A stretch of 30,532 bases of DNA from an uncultured Lachnospiraceae bacterium. GTDB taxonomy: Bacteria; Bacillota_A; Clostridia; Lachnospirales; Lachnospiraceae. Of the stretch, positions 23,599 to 30,532 are shown in pieces (position 1 is the first letter of the stretch; each line of letters starts with the position of its first letter). The notes under the pieces were generated by a model, which was not told where the DNA came from, made no database searches, and saw nothing but the letters and a program-made list of their open reading frames with translations. Position numbers and translations under genes: made by a program. The stretch covers positions 1 through 30,532 of the forward strand of contig CANOBT010000060.1 of NCBI GenBank assembly GCA_947564305.1, given 5' to 3'.

Positions 23599-25193
23599 TA
23601 TAGATCACTCCTTTCTGTAAGAGATAACTGCCCGGTAAAGTCGTCAAAATCAATCATGGCGGGCAGCCAAAGGTTTTCTTTTTTAAAATATGCGCTCTGC
23701 ATGGCAGGTGTCTGATACAGGTCTGCCTTTTTGTCCAAAAAACAGATATGCACACAGGCATTTTCCGGCTTCTGAAGGATATTGGACAGCTCAGACATAA
23801 ACTGGACTGCATCCTTTCGGTCTGAAACCAGCAATATGAGCAGGCAGTCCAGTGCTTTCCGGTGTTTCCGCAAAAAAAAGCGGACACGTTCGCGTCCGCC
23901 AAGGTCGTGCACAATATCCTCGAATATGATTACGGATTGGGAAGAATCCGTATTTTCAAAAGTGTTATAAAAAAAGAACCGAAGCTCCCCTGTATCAGAC
24001 AGGTACTGGGAGGGATTGTATTTCCATGCCTCTAAGTTCTGCAGTCCCATATGGAACAGGATTTGTGGAAACCATAGCTGTAGACGATATTCTTGCTGAA
24101 AAAGAAAAGGTATGTTATCTGCCAGCCTGTGGTTAGGAATGGCATACAAACGCATACCCTGTCTAATACGGTAATGCAGAGTGGCGTAGTGGCGGTTATC
24201 CAGTATGCTGTAAAATTTCTGTTTCAGACGTTTCAAAAAAAGCGCGTCCTGATTGGAAACGCGCTCATCCTGAAGGGATGTATCATATAGGAATTCTTTT
24301 TTCATAAGGACGGCATCGTTTAATGAGATATCGGGATATTGCCTGCACAGATTCCTTAAAATCATTTTGTCGTTTCCTGACAGCAGGCATAAATAAGGAT
24401 AGCTGCCATTCTCCATAATGTCGCAGAATGCTGAAAAATGTATTGCTTTATCCTGTTCCTTCTCCAGAGCCTGCCATATGCGGATGGCCTTTAGCAAGAT
24501 CCGGTATACGGAATAGGGCGATTTCTTTACCGGCGGCAATTTTACTTCCGTGTTTAATGTAAAAACAAGGGCATTTTTCATTACATTCTTGCCAAGAAAC
24601 AGATCAGAATCCATATATTGTGACAGCTTATTTTCTAATGCAGCATCTCCCTGCGTACGGTTATCCAGCTCTATGTAGTAATTGCCGTATCCTGTTTCAA
24701 GCAGACCGTCACATCGGGGTGTCTGTTGTTTTTCCGATGCTGCCTGATAGCGTGCCTCCAATTGCCATACGGGGAGAATTTCAAGGTATGGGCAGGAGAG
24801 ATACGCAAAGTATAAATCGTTGGTGTGGATGCGGTGTGGGAGTTGCTGCTGGCTTGTCGGGGGTCTGCGCTCAAGGTCAATCTGCTTTGTGCTTAAAAAA
24901 GTACTGCTAAAAATCTTTTCCAGGCGCGTTTTCCCTTTTGCAGTCAGGATGAAATACCTTACACGATTGGTATTTGGCAGGGTCTTACCCGTTATGTATC
25001 CCTGTTCTGTGAGCTTTTTCAGGCTCAGTCGCCCTCCAGTGGTGGAAATGCCATGAAGTCCAGTGGCTGATAACTGCTGGTAGGTTAATGTATTTGCCTG
25101 AGCGAGAATAAAGAGGTCGCAGTCGCTTTTGCTCAGGGAAAGCAGGCCGGCTTCCTTAATCAGTGTATCTTTGTAATTTAGTGTGTTTTGCAT
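23595..25193 (-). CDS. Replic_Relax-like protein (winged helix plus nuclease-like fold)
   Basis: The 532-residue product starts with a winged-helix region (about 20-95). It then has CDGLLETGYGNYYIELDNRTQG (161-182), which matches the Replic_Relax pattern in which an Asp, an E-x-D/R-x-T strand and a Lys/Tyr helix (Lys189, Tyr193) form a PD-(D/E)XK-like core. Such proteins accompany coupling ATPases on plasmids and integrative elements and are linked to relaxation or mobilisation of DNA. About 330 residues follow with no recognised domain, a larger C-terminal part than I would expect. ATG 25193 follows AAAGGAGCACTTAA. It is the first gene of the transfer operon. Confidence 0.65.
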   Translation of the reverse strand: MQNTLNYKDTLIKEAGLLSLSKSDCDLFILAQANTLTYQQLSATGLHGISTTGGRLSLKKLTEQGYITGKTLPNTNRVRYFILTAKGKTRLEKIFSSTFLSTKQIDLERRPPTSQQQLPHRIHTNDLYFAYLSCPYLEILPVWQLEARYQAASEKQQTPRCDGLLETGYGNYYIELDNRTQGDAALENKLSQYMDSDLFLGKNVMKNALVFTLNTEVKLPPVKKSPYSVYRILLKAIRIWQALEKEQDKAIHFSAFCDIMENGSYPYLCLLSGNDKMILRNLCRQYPDISLNDAVLMKKEFLYDTSLQDERVSNQDALFLKRLKQKFYSILDNRHYATLHYRIRQGMRLYAIPNHRLADNIPFLFQQEYRLQLWFPQILFHMGLQNLEAWKYNPSQYLSDTGELRFFFYNTFENTDSSQSVIIFEDIVHDLGGRERVRFFLRKHRKALDCLLILLVSDRKDAVQFMSELSNILQKPENACVHICFLDKKADLYQTPAMQSAYFKKENLWLPAMIDFDDFTGQLSLTERSDLY

Positions 25194-25212
25194 TTATTTA
25201 AGTGCTCCTTTC

Positions 25213-25245
25213 TGTTCAAAATAAAAGCCACAGAATCTGTAGCTT
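25213..25245 (-). terminator. Terminator-like hairpin in the leader of the transfer operon
   Basis: On the minus strand AAGCTACA (25245-25238) pairs with TGTGGCTT (25231-25224), one U-G, around a short loop, followed by TTATTTTG. It lies between the promoter at 25317-25346 and the ribosome site, so it is more likely an attenuator than a normal terminator. Confidence 0.55.
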
Positions 25246-25316
25246 AAATAACCTGTTGCCAGGAATTTGATCTGTATTTTGTCCAAAAGGAACTAAATGC
25301 TAATAATAACAAAGGT

Positions 25317-25346
25317 ATTGTAGCATATGAAAGTTATAGCTGGCAA
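25317..25346 (-). promoter_or_regulatory. Candidate promoter of the transfer operon
   Basis: On the minus strand TTGCCA (25346-25341), an 18-bp spacer, and TACAAT (25322-25317). It predicts a leader of about 115 bases containing the hairpin at 25213-25245. Confidence 0.45.
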
Positions 25347-25655
25347 GATATAAGTGGTATTTTATAGTGTGTTTTATTGTGTGTGAAAATAATAGATTAA
25401 ATTATAAGTTCGTTTCTTTCATTCTACGTGGGGACGCAAAGTTGTACATTGCATAAAAGGGATTGAAAATTCTTTTGGCAGAACATAACATAATTTTGTT
25501 TATATAGACAGTTTTTTGTTCAAGAACAATAAAAAGGTGAACATTCGCTTAAATACTTTCAAAATTACTGTTTAAATCACAAAGAACCAGTATCCTATAT
25601 GGGACTAATCAAAGAAACAGAAGATTATTTAGAGTAGAGGAGAAAAGATAAAAAC
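25347..25655. other. AT-rich gap separating the transfer operon from the glycosyltransferase region
   Basis: No gene, repeat or hairpin can be supported. AGAGGAGAAAAGATAAAAAC just before 25656 supplies a ribosome site for the decayed gene. A change in gene content occurs across this gap, but I see no direct repeat that would mark an element boundary. Confidence 0.4.
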
Positions 25656-26356
25656 ATGTCTTTAGCAGTATGTGTATTAGCAAAAAACGAGGAAAAACGG
25701 ATTGCAGATTGCATAAGACCAGCATTACGTCATGCAAACGAAGTTATTGTAGTTGATAATGGAAGCGAAGATCGTACAGTTCAAATTGCAAAAGAGTTAG
25801 GCGCTACTGTATTATTTTTCGGATGATTTGTTTGATCTAGCAAGAAATAAGTATTTAGAGTATGCTCATTCCGAATGGATATTGGCACTAGATTGTGATG
25901 AACGTATGTATGAGAGAGATTTGATTAGAATAAAAAAGGTAACGGATGAGGATAAAGATTCAAATGGTTTTTTTATACCTTCATTTCAGTATTATGGTAA
26001 TGGACAATATGCTCTTTTCTTTATTTCAAGGTTGTATAGAAAACAAGAAGGAATTTTTGTGGAGACGAGAAGGTACATATGCAGTATTTGTATAAGCTTA
26101 TTATGCGCAGAAAAAATATGAGCAGGCATTGGGCTATATAGATGATGCAATGAAATACATGTCAATGTATCCGCATCATCATATAAATAAATGGTGGATT
26201 TGTAAACTGTGTTCTGAGAATTACGAAATAGATGAAAATATTTTATCTGAATTTTACTTGGAAAATTTGAAGTTACCATTATCAAAAAATACAATTTATC
26301 CACATCAAACTAATTTTATACAATCAATAAATTTTGATGAATTGAGAAGGAGATAA
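25656..26356 (+). pseudogene. Decayed family-2 glycosyltransferase
   Basis: ATG 25656 opens a typical glycosyltransferase start (MSLAVCVLAKNEEKRIADCI, then VIVVDNGSEDRT) that stops at 25824. The same protein continues one frame over from about 25819 (SDDLFDLARNKY, then WILALDCDER, the nucleotide-sugar/metal segment) to about 26060. It then resumes in a third frame through 26356 (AQKKYEQALGYIDDAMKYM, a TPR-like tail) with an in-frame TAA at about 26086. At least two frameshifts plus a nonsense codon, and a total length far below that of intact relatives, show that it is broken, probably with an internal deletion. Confidence 0.85.
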
Positions 26357-26462
26357 AAATGATTTTACGTGGTCGAACAAATGGTGAATGGAAGTTAGTT
26401 ATTTAAGTGATAGATAATTCCCTGTTTGAAAACTGATAAAACAGCAAAGGAGGCATGAGACA

Positions 26463-26637
26463 ATGCTTCAGATAGCAGTCTGTGAGGACGAACAGGGATA
26501 ACCTCATAGGCATCTTGAAACCACTTTTAGACAATTACATAGAAGAGTACCGGGTCACAGATTATAATGAGATGCTCTCCATACGCATTGAGGGCGGCGT
26601 AGAAAAGGAAGTAAGGATAAAGAACAGCGACCAGTAA
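26463..26637 (+). pseudogene. Relic of a two-component system (response-regulator start fused to kinase-like piece)
   Basis: AAAGGAGG precedes ATG 26463, which reads MLQIAVCEDEQG and stops. MLQIAVCEDE is the usual opening of AgrA/LytR-type response regulators. Overlapping in the next frame (26497-26637), DNLIGILKPLLDNYIEEY resembles the N-box region of GHKL sensor kinases (LLDNAIEA). The two pieces seem to have been joined by a deletion. The kinase match is tentative. Confidence 0.5.
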
Positions 26638-26852
26638 GCACAGGCGGGAAAGGTACTGGAATCGGGTCTTTTGGTATAATTTAGAACCAATTTAGAGAAA
26701 AATCATAAAAAATCTGTACTTCAGGGAAAAATCTTTACCTCGGGGTGAAAGTATAAGATTTTATGTACAGTTTCCGATAATAAAAATAACAGTGCAGTAT
26801 ATGCGCGGAAATGAAAAACGGATTTTAAGAAAAGGATCAAGGAGGAGAAAAT
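26638..26852. other. Gap upstream of the glycosyltransferase-exporter operon
   Basis: About 215 AT-rich bases with no gene. TATAAT occurs at 26675-26680 but the -35 region (GTACTG) is poor. CTGTAC near 26713 and GTACAG near 26764 can pair over about 50 bases. The promoter of the downstream operon probably lies here but cannot be fixed. Confidence 0.35.
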
Positions 26853-27905
26853 ATGATATCAGTAATTATGCCTACACATAATAAATCCATGTATTTGAAC
26901 TTTACCTTGTTGGCTTATAGAAATCAAACAAGTAAAAATTTTGAAATTGTATTGGTTGATGATGGTTCCACTGACAATACACGAAACGTTTACGAAGAAA
27001 ATAAGGAATTTCTAAATATTACTTATTTGTATCAAACAAAAGGTAATGCTGCAAAAGCAAGGAACGTGGGCTTAGCACATGCAAAGGGCGATATGATCGT
27101 TTTTGCAGATGACGATAGGATACCATGTGAAGAATACATTTTAACAATAGAAAAAACTCTAAAAGGTCGTAAAAAATCGGTTCTTATAGGTTATAAAGAA
27201 GAAATTTTGACAGTATATCAAAGATTCATCAATTTACAGGATTCTGTAGAAGCGGTTGCACGCAGAAAACTATGCTGCAAAAAAGAGGATAAGATTGAAT
27301 GCGGCGAAGTTCTGATAGATGAGAATGATATTCTGAATAATTTTTCTGATACAATGAAAAATATGTTTCTTAAAGTCCCCTATGATAATTATATGTTTGT
27401 TACAGACAAGCTTGGTAATGAGATGAAGGGCTTTCGTTTGGGATGGGCAATGGCGACTACTGCTAACATTGCATTTTGTCGTGAGGGAGCAGAAAAAATC
27501 TTTTTTGATGAAAATTATGTCGGATGGGGAGTGGAGGATATTGATTTTGCATACCAGTTAAAGGAAGCGGGATTTAGCTTTTTCTTTTGCAAGGAGGCAA
27601 TAAATTACCATCAAAAGCATTTGACGAATTCTAAAAAATGGGAAACTTTCAAGCGGAATATGACATATTTTTGTATTAAATATCCAAATTTAGATGTGTT
27701 CTTTTATTATCAGTCGTTCCAAAGCAGAGACAAATCGTTCGATTATTTAAAAGGGAATGAAATGTTAATGGAAATAGAAGAGCAAAAGGATGACAGCATT
27801 GTTAGGTGTTTCGTAAATCATATGTTCCATTTATGGAAAGAACAGCAAAGCGGTATATTTGAGCAATATAAAGGAGAAATCAATGAGTCAAATTGTTGTA
27901 AATGA
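26853..27905 (+). CDS. Family-2 glycosyltransferase
   Basis: The 350-residue product has a GT-A fold: MISVIMPTHNKS at the start, LVDDGSTDNT (nucleotide binding), AKARNVGLAHAKGD and FADDDR (the DXD-type metal site), and a WGVEDIDFAYQLKEAG acceptor-side motif. It would transfer a sugar from a nucleotide donor to a glycan or lipid acceptor at the cytoplasmic face. No membrane segment is seen. GGAGGAG precedes ATG 26853. The end overlaps the ABC ATPase start by 23 bp, so both are translated from one mRNA and the exporter may move the product of this enzyme. Confidence 0.88.
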   Translation: MISVIMPTHNKSMYLNFTLLAYRNQTSKNFEIVLVDDGSTDNTRNVYEENKEFLNITYLYQTKGNAAKARNVGLAHAKGDMIVFADDDRIPCEEYILTIEKTLKGRKKSVLIGYKEEILTVYQRFINLQDSVEAVARRKLCCKKEDKIECGEVLIDENDILNNFSDTMKNMFLKVPYDNYMFVTDKLGNEMKGFRLGWAMATTANIAFCREGAEKIFFDENYVGWGVEDIDFAYQLKEAGFSFFFCKEAINYHQKHLTNSKKWETFKRNMTYFCIKYPNLDVFFYYQSFQSRDKSFDYLKGNEMLMEIEEQKDDSIVRCFVNHMFHLWKEQQSGIFEQYKGEINESNCCK

Positions 27906-28869
27906 TCTGCATAAAGATTTTTATGTGAATGTATCAAAAGGTTCTGGAGTGACTGGAATGGTGAAGAGTCTTTTTAGCAGAGAGAAAAAAACAGTCGAAG
28001 CAGTCAAGGGACTGGATTTTAAAATAGAAGAAGGAGAAATGGTAGGATTTTTGGGACCTAATGGTGCAGGAAAGTCAACTACGATAAAAATGCTGACAGG
28101 GATATTGACACCTTCTAACGGTGAGATATCCGTGTGCGGTCTGACACCTTGTAAAAAGCGGCAGCAGAATGCAAAAAACATAGGGGTGGTGTTCGGACAG
28201 AGGACACAGCTATGGTGGGATCTGCCCGTGAAAGAATCATTTCTTCTGCTTAAGAAAATGTATGAAATTGAAACGGGAACATATGAGGATAATATTGCCT
28301 ATTTTACGGATTTATTAGATATGGAAGACTTTTTGGACAGGCCGGTAAGACAGCTTTCCCTGGGACAAAGGATGCGCTGCGATCTGGCGGCGGCTTTCTT
28401 ACATAATCCGAAAATTATTTACCTAGACGAGCCGACGATCGGCTTGGATATCACGTCTAAAAAGAGGATAAGGGAGTGCATAAAAGAAACGAACAGAAAA
28501 CGTAAGACTACGATCATTCTGACGACTCATGACATGGCGGATGTAGAGCAGCTGGCAGACAGGGTGATGGTGATCAATCATGGAAAAATGGTCTATGACG
28601 GAGATATGGCAGGATTACAGCAACAGTACCGCCGCAGCAGGAATGTTGTTTTTACTTTAAAGGACAGCAGGGTGGCATTCACCGGTTTTAGGATGGACAA
28701 TCAGCGGATCGAATGGCAGCAGCGTGCAGAAGAACTGATCCTGAAGGTGCCGGCATCCGTTTCGGCGGGCGAAATGATTTCACTTGTTATGGCACAGTAT
28801 CCGGTGGAGGATGTCAGAATCGAAGAGACACCCATAGAAGATATTATTGAGGAGATCTATAATCAATGA
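27883..28869 (+). CDS. ABC-2 exporter ATPase
   Basis: The 328-residue product has Walker A GPNGAGKST, the Q-loop region VVFGQRTQLWWDLPV, signature LSLGQRMRC, Walker B IIYLDEPTIGLD and the H-loop TTHD. The FGQRTQLWWDLP segment and a roughly 90-residue C-terminal extension are typical of ATPases paired with DUF990-type permeases. ATG 27883 follows AAAGGAG 7 bases upstream, inside the end of the glycosyltransferase gene. The next gene starts 4 bp before its stop. The cargo is unknown: a lipid-linked glycan, a peptide or an antimicrobial are all possible. Confidence 0.93.
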   Translation: MSQIVVNDLHKDFYVNVSKGSGVTGMVKSLFSREKKTVEAVKGLDFKIEEGEMVGFLGPNGAGKSTTIKMLTGILTPSNGEISVCGLTPCKKRQQNAKNIGVVFGQRTQLWWDLPVKESFLLLKKMYEIETGTYEDNIAYFTDLLDMEDFLDRPVRQLSLGQRMRCDLAAAFLHNPKIIYLDEPTIGLDITSKKRIRECIKETNRKRKTTIILTTHDMADVEQLADRVMVINHGKMVYDGDMAGLQQQYRRSRNVVFTLKDSRVAFTGFRMDNQRIEWQQRAEELILKVPASVSAGEMISLVMAQYPVEDVRIEETPIEDIIEEIYNQ

Positions 28870-29675
28870 GAAAAAAAGCAGATAAATACCTGGGGCTTTT
28901 ATGGATACGCATGAGAGCGTCCGTACAGTACCGGTTTTCTTTTGTTTCGGGAATTATTTCCACCCTGCTGCAGATTGCGATCCAATATGCGATCTGGACG
29001 CAGGTATTTAAAAACCGCGTTTCCATTAATGGATTTGAAAGGGCAGATATGTTTACCTATCTTTTGGTGAGTCAGAGTCTGCTCATAATCTTTTCTTTTC
29101 GGAATGCACCGGAAAGAATGATTTCCCAAAAGATAAAACAGGGGGATATTGCGCTGGAATTAATCCATCCGGTTCAGTTTACGTTGGCCAGATTCTTTGA
29201 AAATCTGGGAGACAGTGTGATGAACATCGGGATTGCCATTTTGTTTGTTGTGGTATGCGGCTGTGTCTTTCCGGATTTTATCGTCCCCAAAAGTATAGGC
29301 TCTGTACTTATGTTTCTGTTAAGTGTGTGCTTCAGCTACCTGATCATGTTTTTTATTAGTGCCATGGCAGGTTATCTAACCTTCTTTACTATGAATTTTT
29401 GGGGGATATATAATGCCAAAAAAGCAATCGTAGATTTTCTGTCCGGAGCGTTGATCCCGATCGCGCTATTTCCGGAATCGGTTCGATGGATATTTTCATA
29501 CCTGCCTTTTCAGAACATTGTGTATACGCCCGTTATGATCTTTCTGGAAAAATATACAATGCGGGAATGTGGGGTACAGCTTCTGATACAGTGCATCTGG
29601 ATGATTGTCCTGATGTGTCTGAATGAGTGGGTTTACAAAGTCTCGGTACGGAGGATATCAGTAAATGGCGGTTAG
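28866..29675 (+). CDS. ABC-2 permease, first subunit (DUF990 type)
   Basis: The 269-residue product has six likely membrane segments, an N-terminal cytoplasmic helix (YLGLLWIRMRASVQYR) and an ERMISQKIKQGDIALELIHPVQF stretch between segments two and three that is characteristic of ABC2_membrane_6/DUF990 permeases. Its start overlaps the ATPase stop by 4 bp and its stop lies inside the next gene. It would form the channel as a heterodimer with the following subunit. Confidence 0.85.
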   Translation: MRKKADKYLGLLWIRMRASVQYRFSFVSGIISTLLQIAIQYAIWTQVFKNRVSINGFERADMFTYLLVSQSLLIIFSFRNAPERMISQKIKQGDIALELIHPVQFTLARFFENLGDSVMNIGIAILFVVVCGCVFPDFIVPKSIGSVLMFLLSVCFSYLIMFFISAMAGYLTFFTMNFWGIYNAKKAIVDFLSGALIPIALFPESVRWIFSYLPFQNIVYTPVMIFLEKYTMRECGVQLLIQCIWMIVLMCLNEWVYKVSVRRISVNGG

Positions 29676-30465
29676 AAAATTCTTTTCTTTATATGGGGCG
29701 ATGCTGTTAAAAAACATGCGCGAGAGTACAGCCTATAAATTTGATTTTATTCTTGGGATTTTGGCACATTTGCTGATACAGGCATCCTCTCTGCTGTTGG
29801 TGATGACAGTCTACACACATACAGACTCCATGGGCGGGTTTACTTTTGAGCAGAGTCTTATTTTGTATGGGTGTTCCCTGCTTGCGACAGGAATTGAGGA
29901 GTTCTTTCTGCATAATGTATGGTCCATCAGCAGGCATGTGAACATGGGGACTCTGGACAGCGTACTGCTCCGCCCGGTCAAGCCTATCCTGATGCTTGTC
30001 ATGGATGGCACCAGCATTCATGGTTTTATTTTGGGGATCTGTGGTGTGGTTTGTCTGATCGTCGGATTTGCGCAGGGCGGGATTTCTTTTGGAGGGTGGA
30101 AATGTCTGTGGCTTATTTTGTGTTCTGTCAGTGGGGCATTTATTATTTTTTCCATCACATTGATCATGGAGACGCTGGCTTTTTGGTTCACGGATGTAGT
30201 GAATGCAGTCGTTATGGTGGATAACCTGCGTCAGTTTGTACGTTATCCGATCACTATTTACCAGCCATTTATCAGAAATATTTTGATTTTTATTATTCCG
30301 TATTCGTTTACCTCCTTTTTTCCGGCAGCCCTCATGCTGGATATGGAAGAGTATTCGTATTACGCATATTTTACACCGCTTATCGCATTAAGCATGGTGA
30401 TAATTGCAAGTCTGTTCTTTCAATTTGGATTGAAATTTTACCATAGCTCGGGTGGCGGGCAGTAA
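29665..30465 (+). CDS. ABC-2 permease, second subunit (DUF990 type)
   Basis: The 266-residue product again has six likely membrane segments, with SISRHVNMGTLDSVLLRPVKPIL matching the loop of the other subunit (KQGDIALELIHPVQF) in position. ATG 29665 overlaps the preceding gene by 11 bp. The similarity of the two permeases suggests an old duplication and a heterodimeric transporter. It ends 67 bases before the window edge; no terminator is seen in that tail. Confidence 0.85.
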   Translation: MAVRKFFSLYGAMLLKNMRESTAYKFDFILGILAHLLIQASSLLLVMTVYTHTDSMGGFTFEQSLILYGCSLLATGIEEFFLHNVWSISRHVNMGTLDSVLLRPVKPILMLVMDGTSIHGFILGICGVVCLIVGFAQGGISFGGWKCLWLILCSVSGAFIIFSITLIMETLAFWFTDVVNAVVMVDNLRQFVRYPITIYQPFIRNILIFIIPYSFTSFFPAALMLDMEEYSYYAYFTPLIALSMVIIASLFFQFGLKFYHSSGGGQ

Positions 30466-30532
30466 TTTTTAAAAAGAAGTTTTACCGTATTGGAAGCATG
30501 TCTGAAAACGGAGATAATAAACGTTTAATGAA

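Noticed and set aside
25347..25655. Element attachment site between the transfer operon and the glycosyltransferase region
   Set aside because: Gene content changes here, but no tRNA end, direct repeat or integrase gene is visible in the window.

Overview
The window looks like part of a large extrachromosomal or integrative element from a low-GC Firmicute, most likely a gut Clostridia/Lachnospiraceae relative. The basis is AT-rich intergenic DNA, strong AAAGGAGG ribosome binding sites, TTGACA/TATAAT-type promoters, and the gene families present (AbiE toxin-antitoxin, VirD4/TraG coupling protein, DUF3854-type primase-like protein, DUF990-type ABC-2 exporter). This assignment is inference; there is no rRNA or tRNA to anchor it.

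Left edge (1-1.2 kb): the end of an unidentified gene, then a RelE/ParE toxin with a Phd/YefM antitoxin on the minus strand. Region 1.55-4.4 kb looks like a replication origin. At least fourteen direct copies of a 19-bp repeat (consensus TGATACCTTTTTTTTCGCC) form seven pairs with a pair-to-pair period of about 155 bp. They lead into a Cys-rich winged-helix protein that is probably the replication initiator. A second, weaker set of TTTTCATCC repeats at 21-bp steps lies just downstream of it.

Region 4.4-14.65 kb is a minus-strand replisome block. Reading with transcription: a zinc-finger/Toprim (DUF3854-like) primase-type protein, an HExxH metallopeptidase-like protein, a YhaM-like OB/HD protein whose HD pair reads HA, a clamp-loader delta-prime (HolB-like), a clamp-loader tau/gamma (DnaX), an open frame running past the dnaX stop, and a full DNA polymerase III alpha subunit (DnaE). 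The element therefore appears to bring its own polymerase and clamp loader. No clamp, delta subunit or replicative helicase is visible here.

A 490-bp divergent control region at 14.65-15.15 kb separates this block from parA-parB on the plus strand. Six 15-bp palindromes (TTCCGCC-N-GGCGGAA) lie between 11.7 and 15.05 kb. They are candidate centromere or operator sites, and their central base is C in the three left copies and G in the three right copies.

Region 17.1-20.15 kb is maintenance and stability: a small minus-strand protein divergent from a ribbon-helix-helix/coiled-coil protein, with TGTAATACA repeats over both promoters, then an AbiEi/AbiEii toxin-antitoxin operon with a consensus promoter and an inverted repeat. 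Region 20.2-25.2 kb is a minus-strand transfer operon: a Replic_Relax-like protein, a VirD4/TraG coupling ATPase, and a second winged-helix protein that looks like a degenerate relative of the first.

The right end (25.65-30.5 kb) has a different character: a decayed glycosyltransferase gene, a relic of a two-component system, then an intact family-2 glycosyltransferase followed without gaps by an ABC-2 exporter (one ATPase, two permeases).
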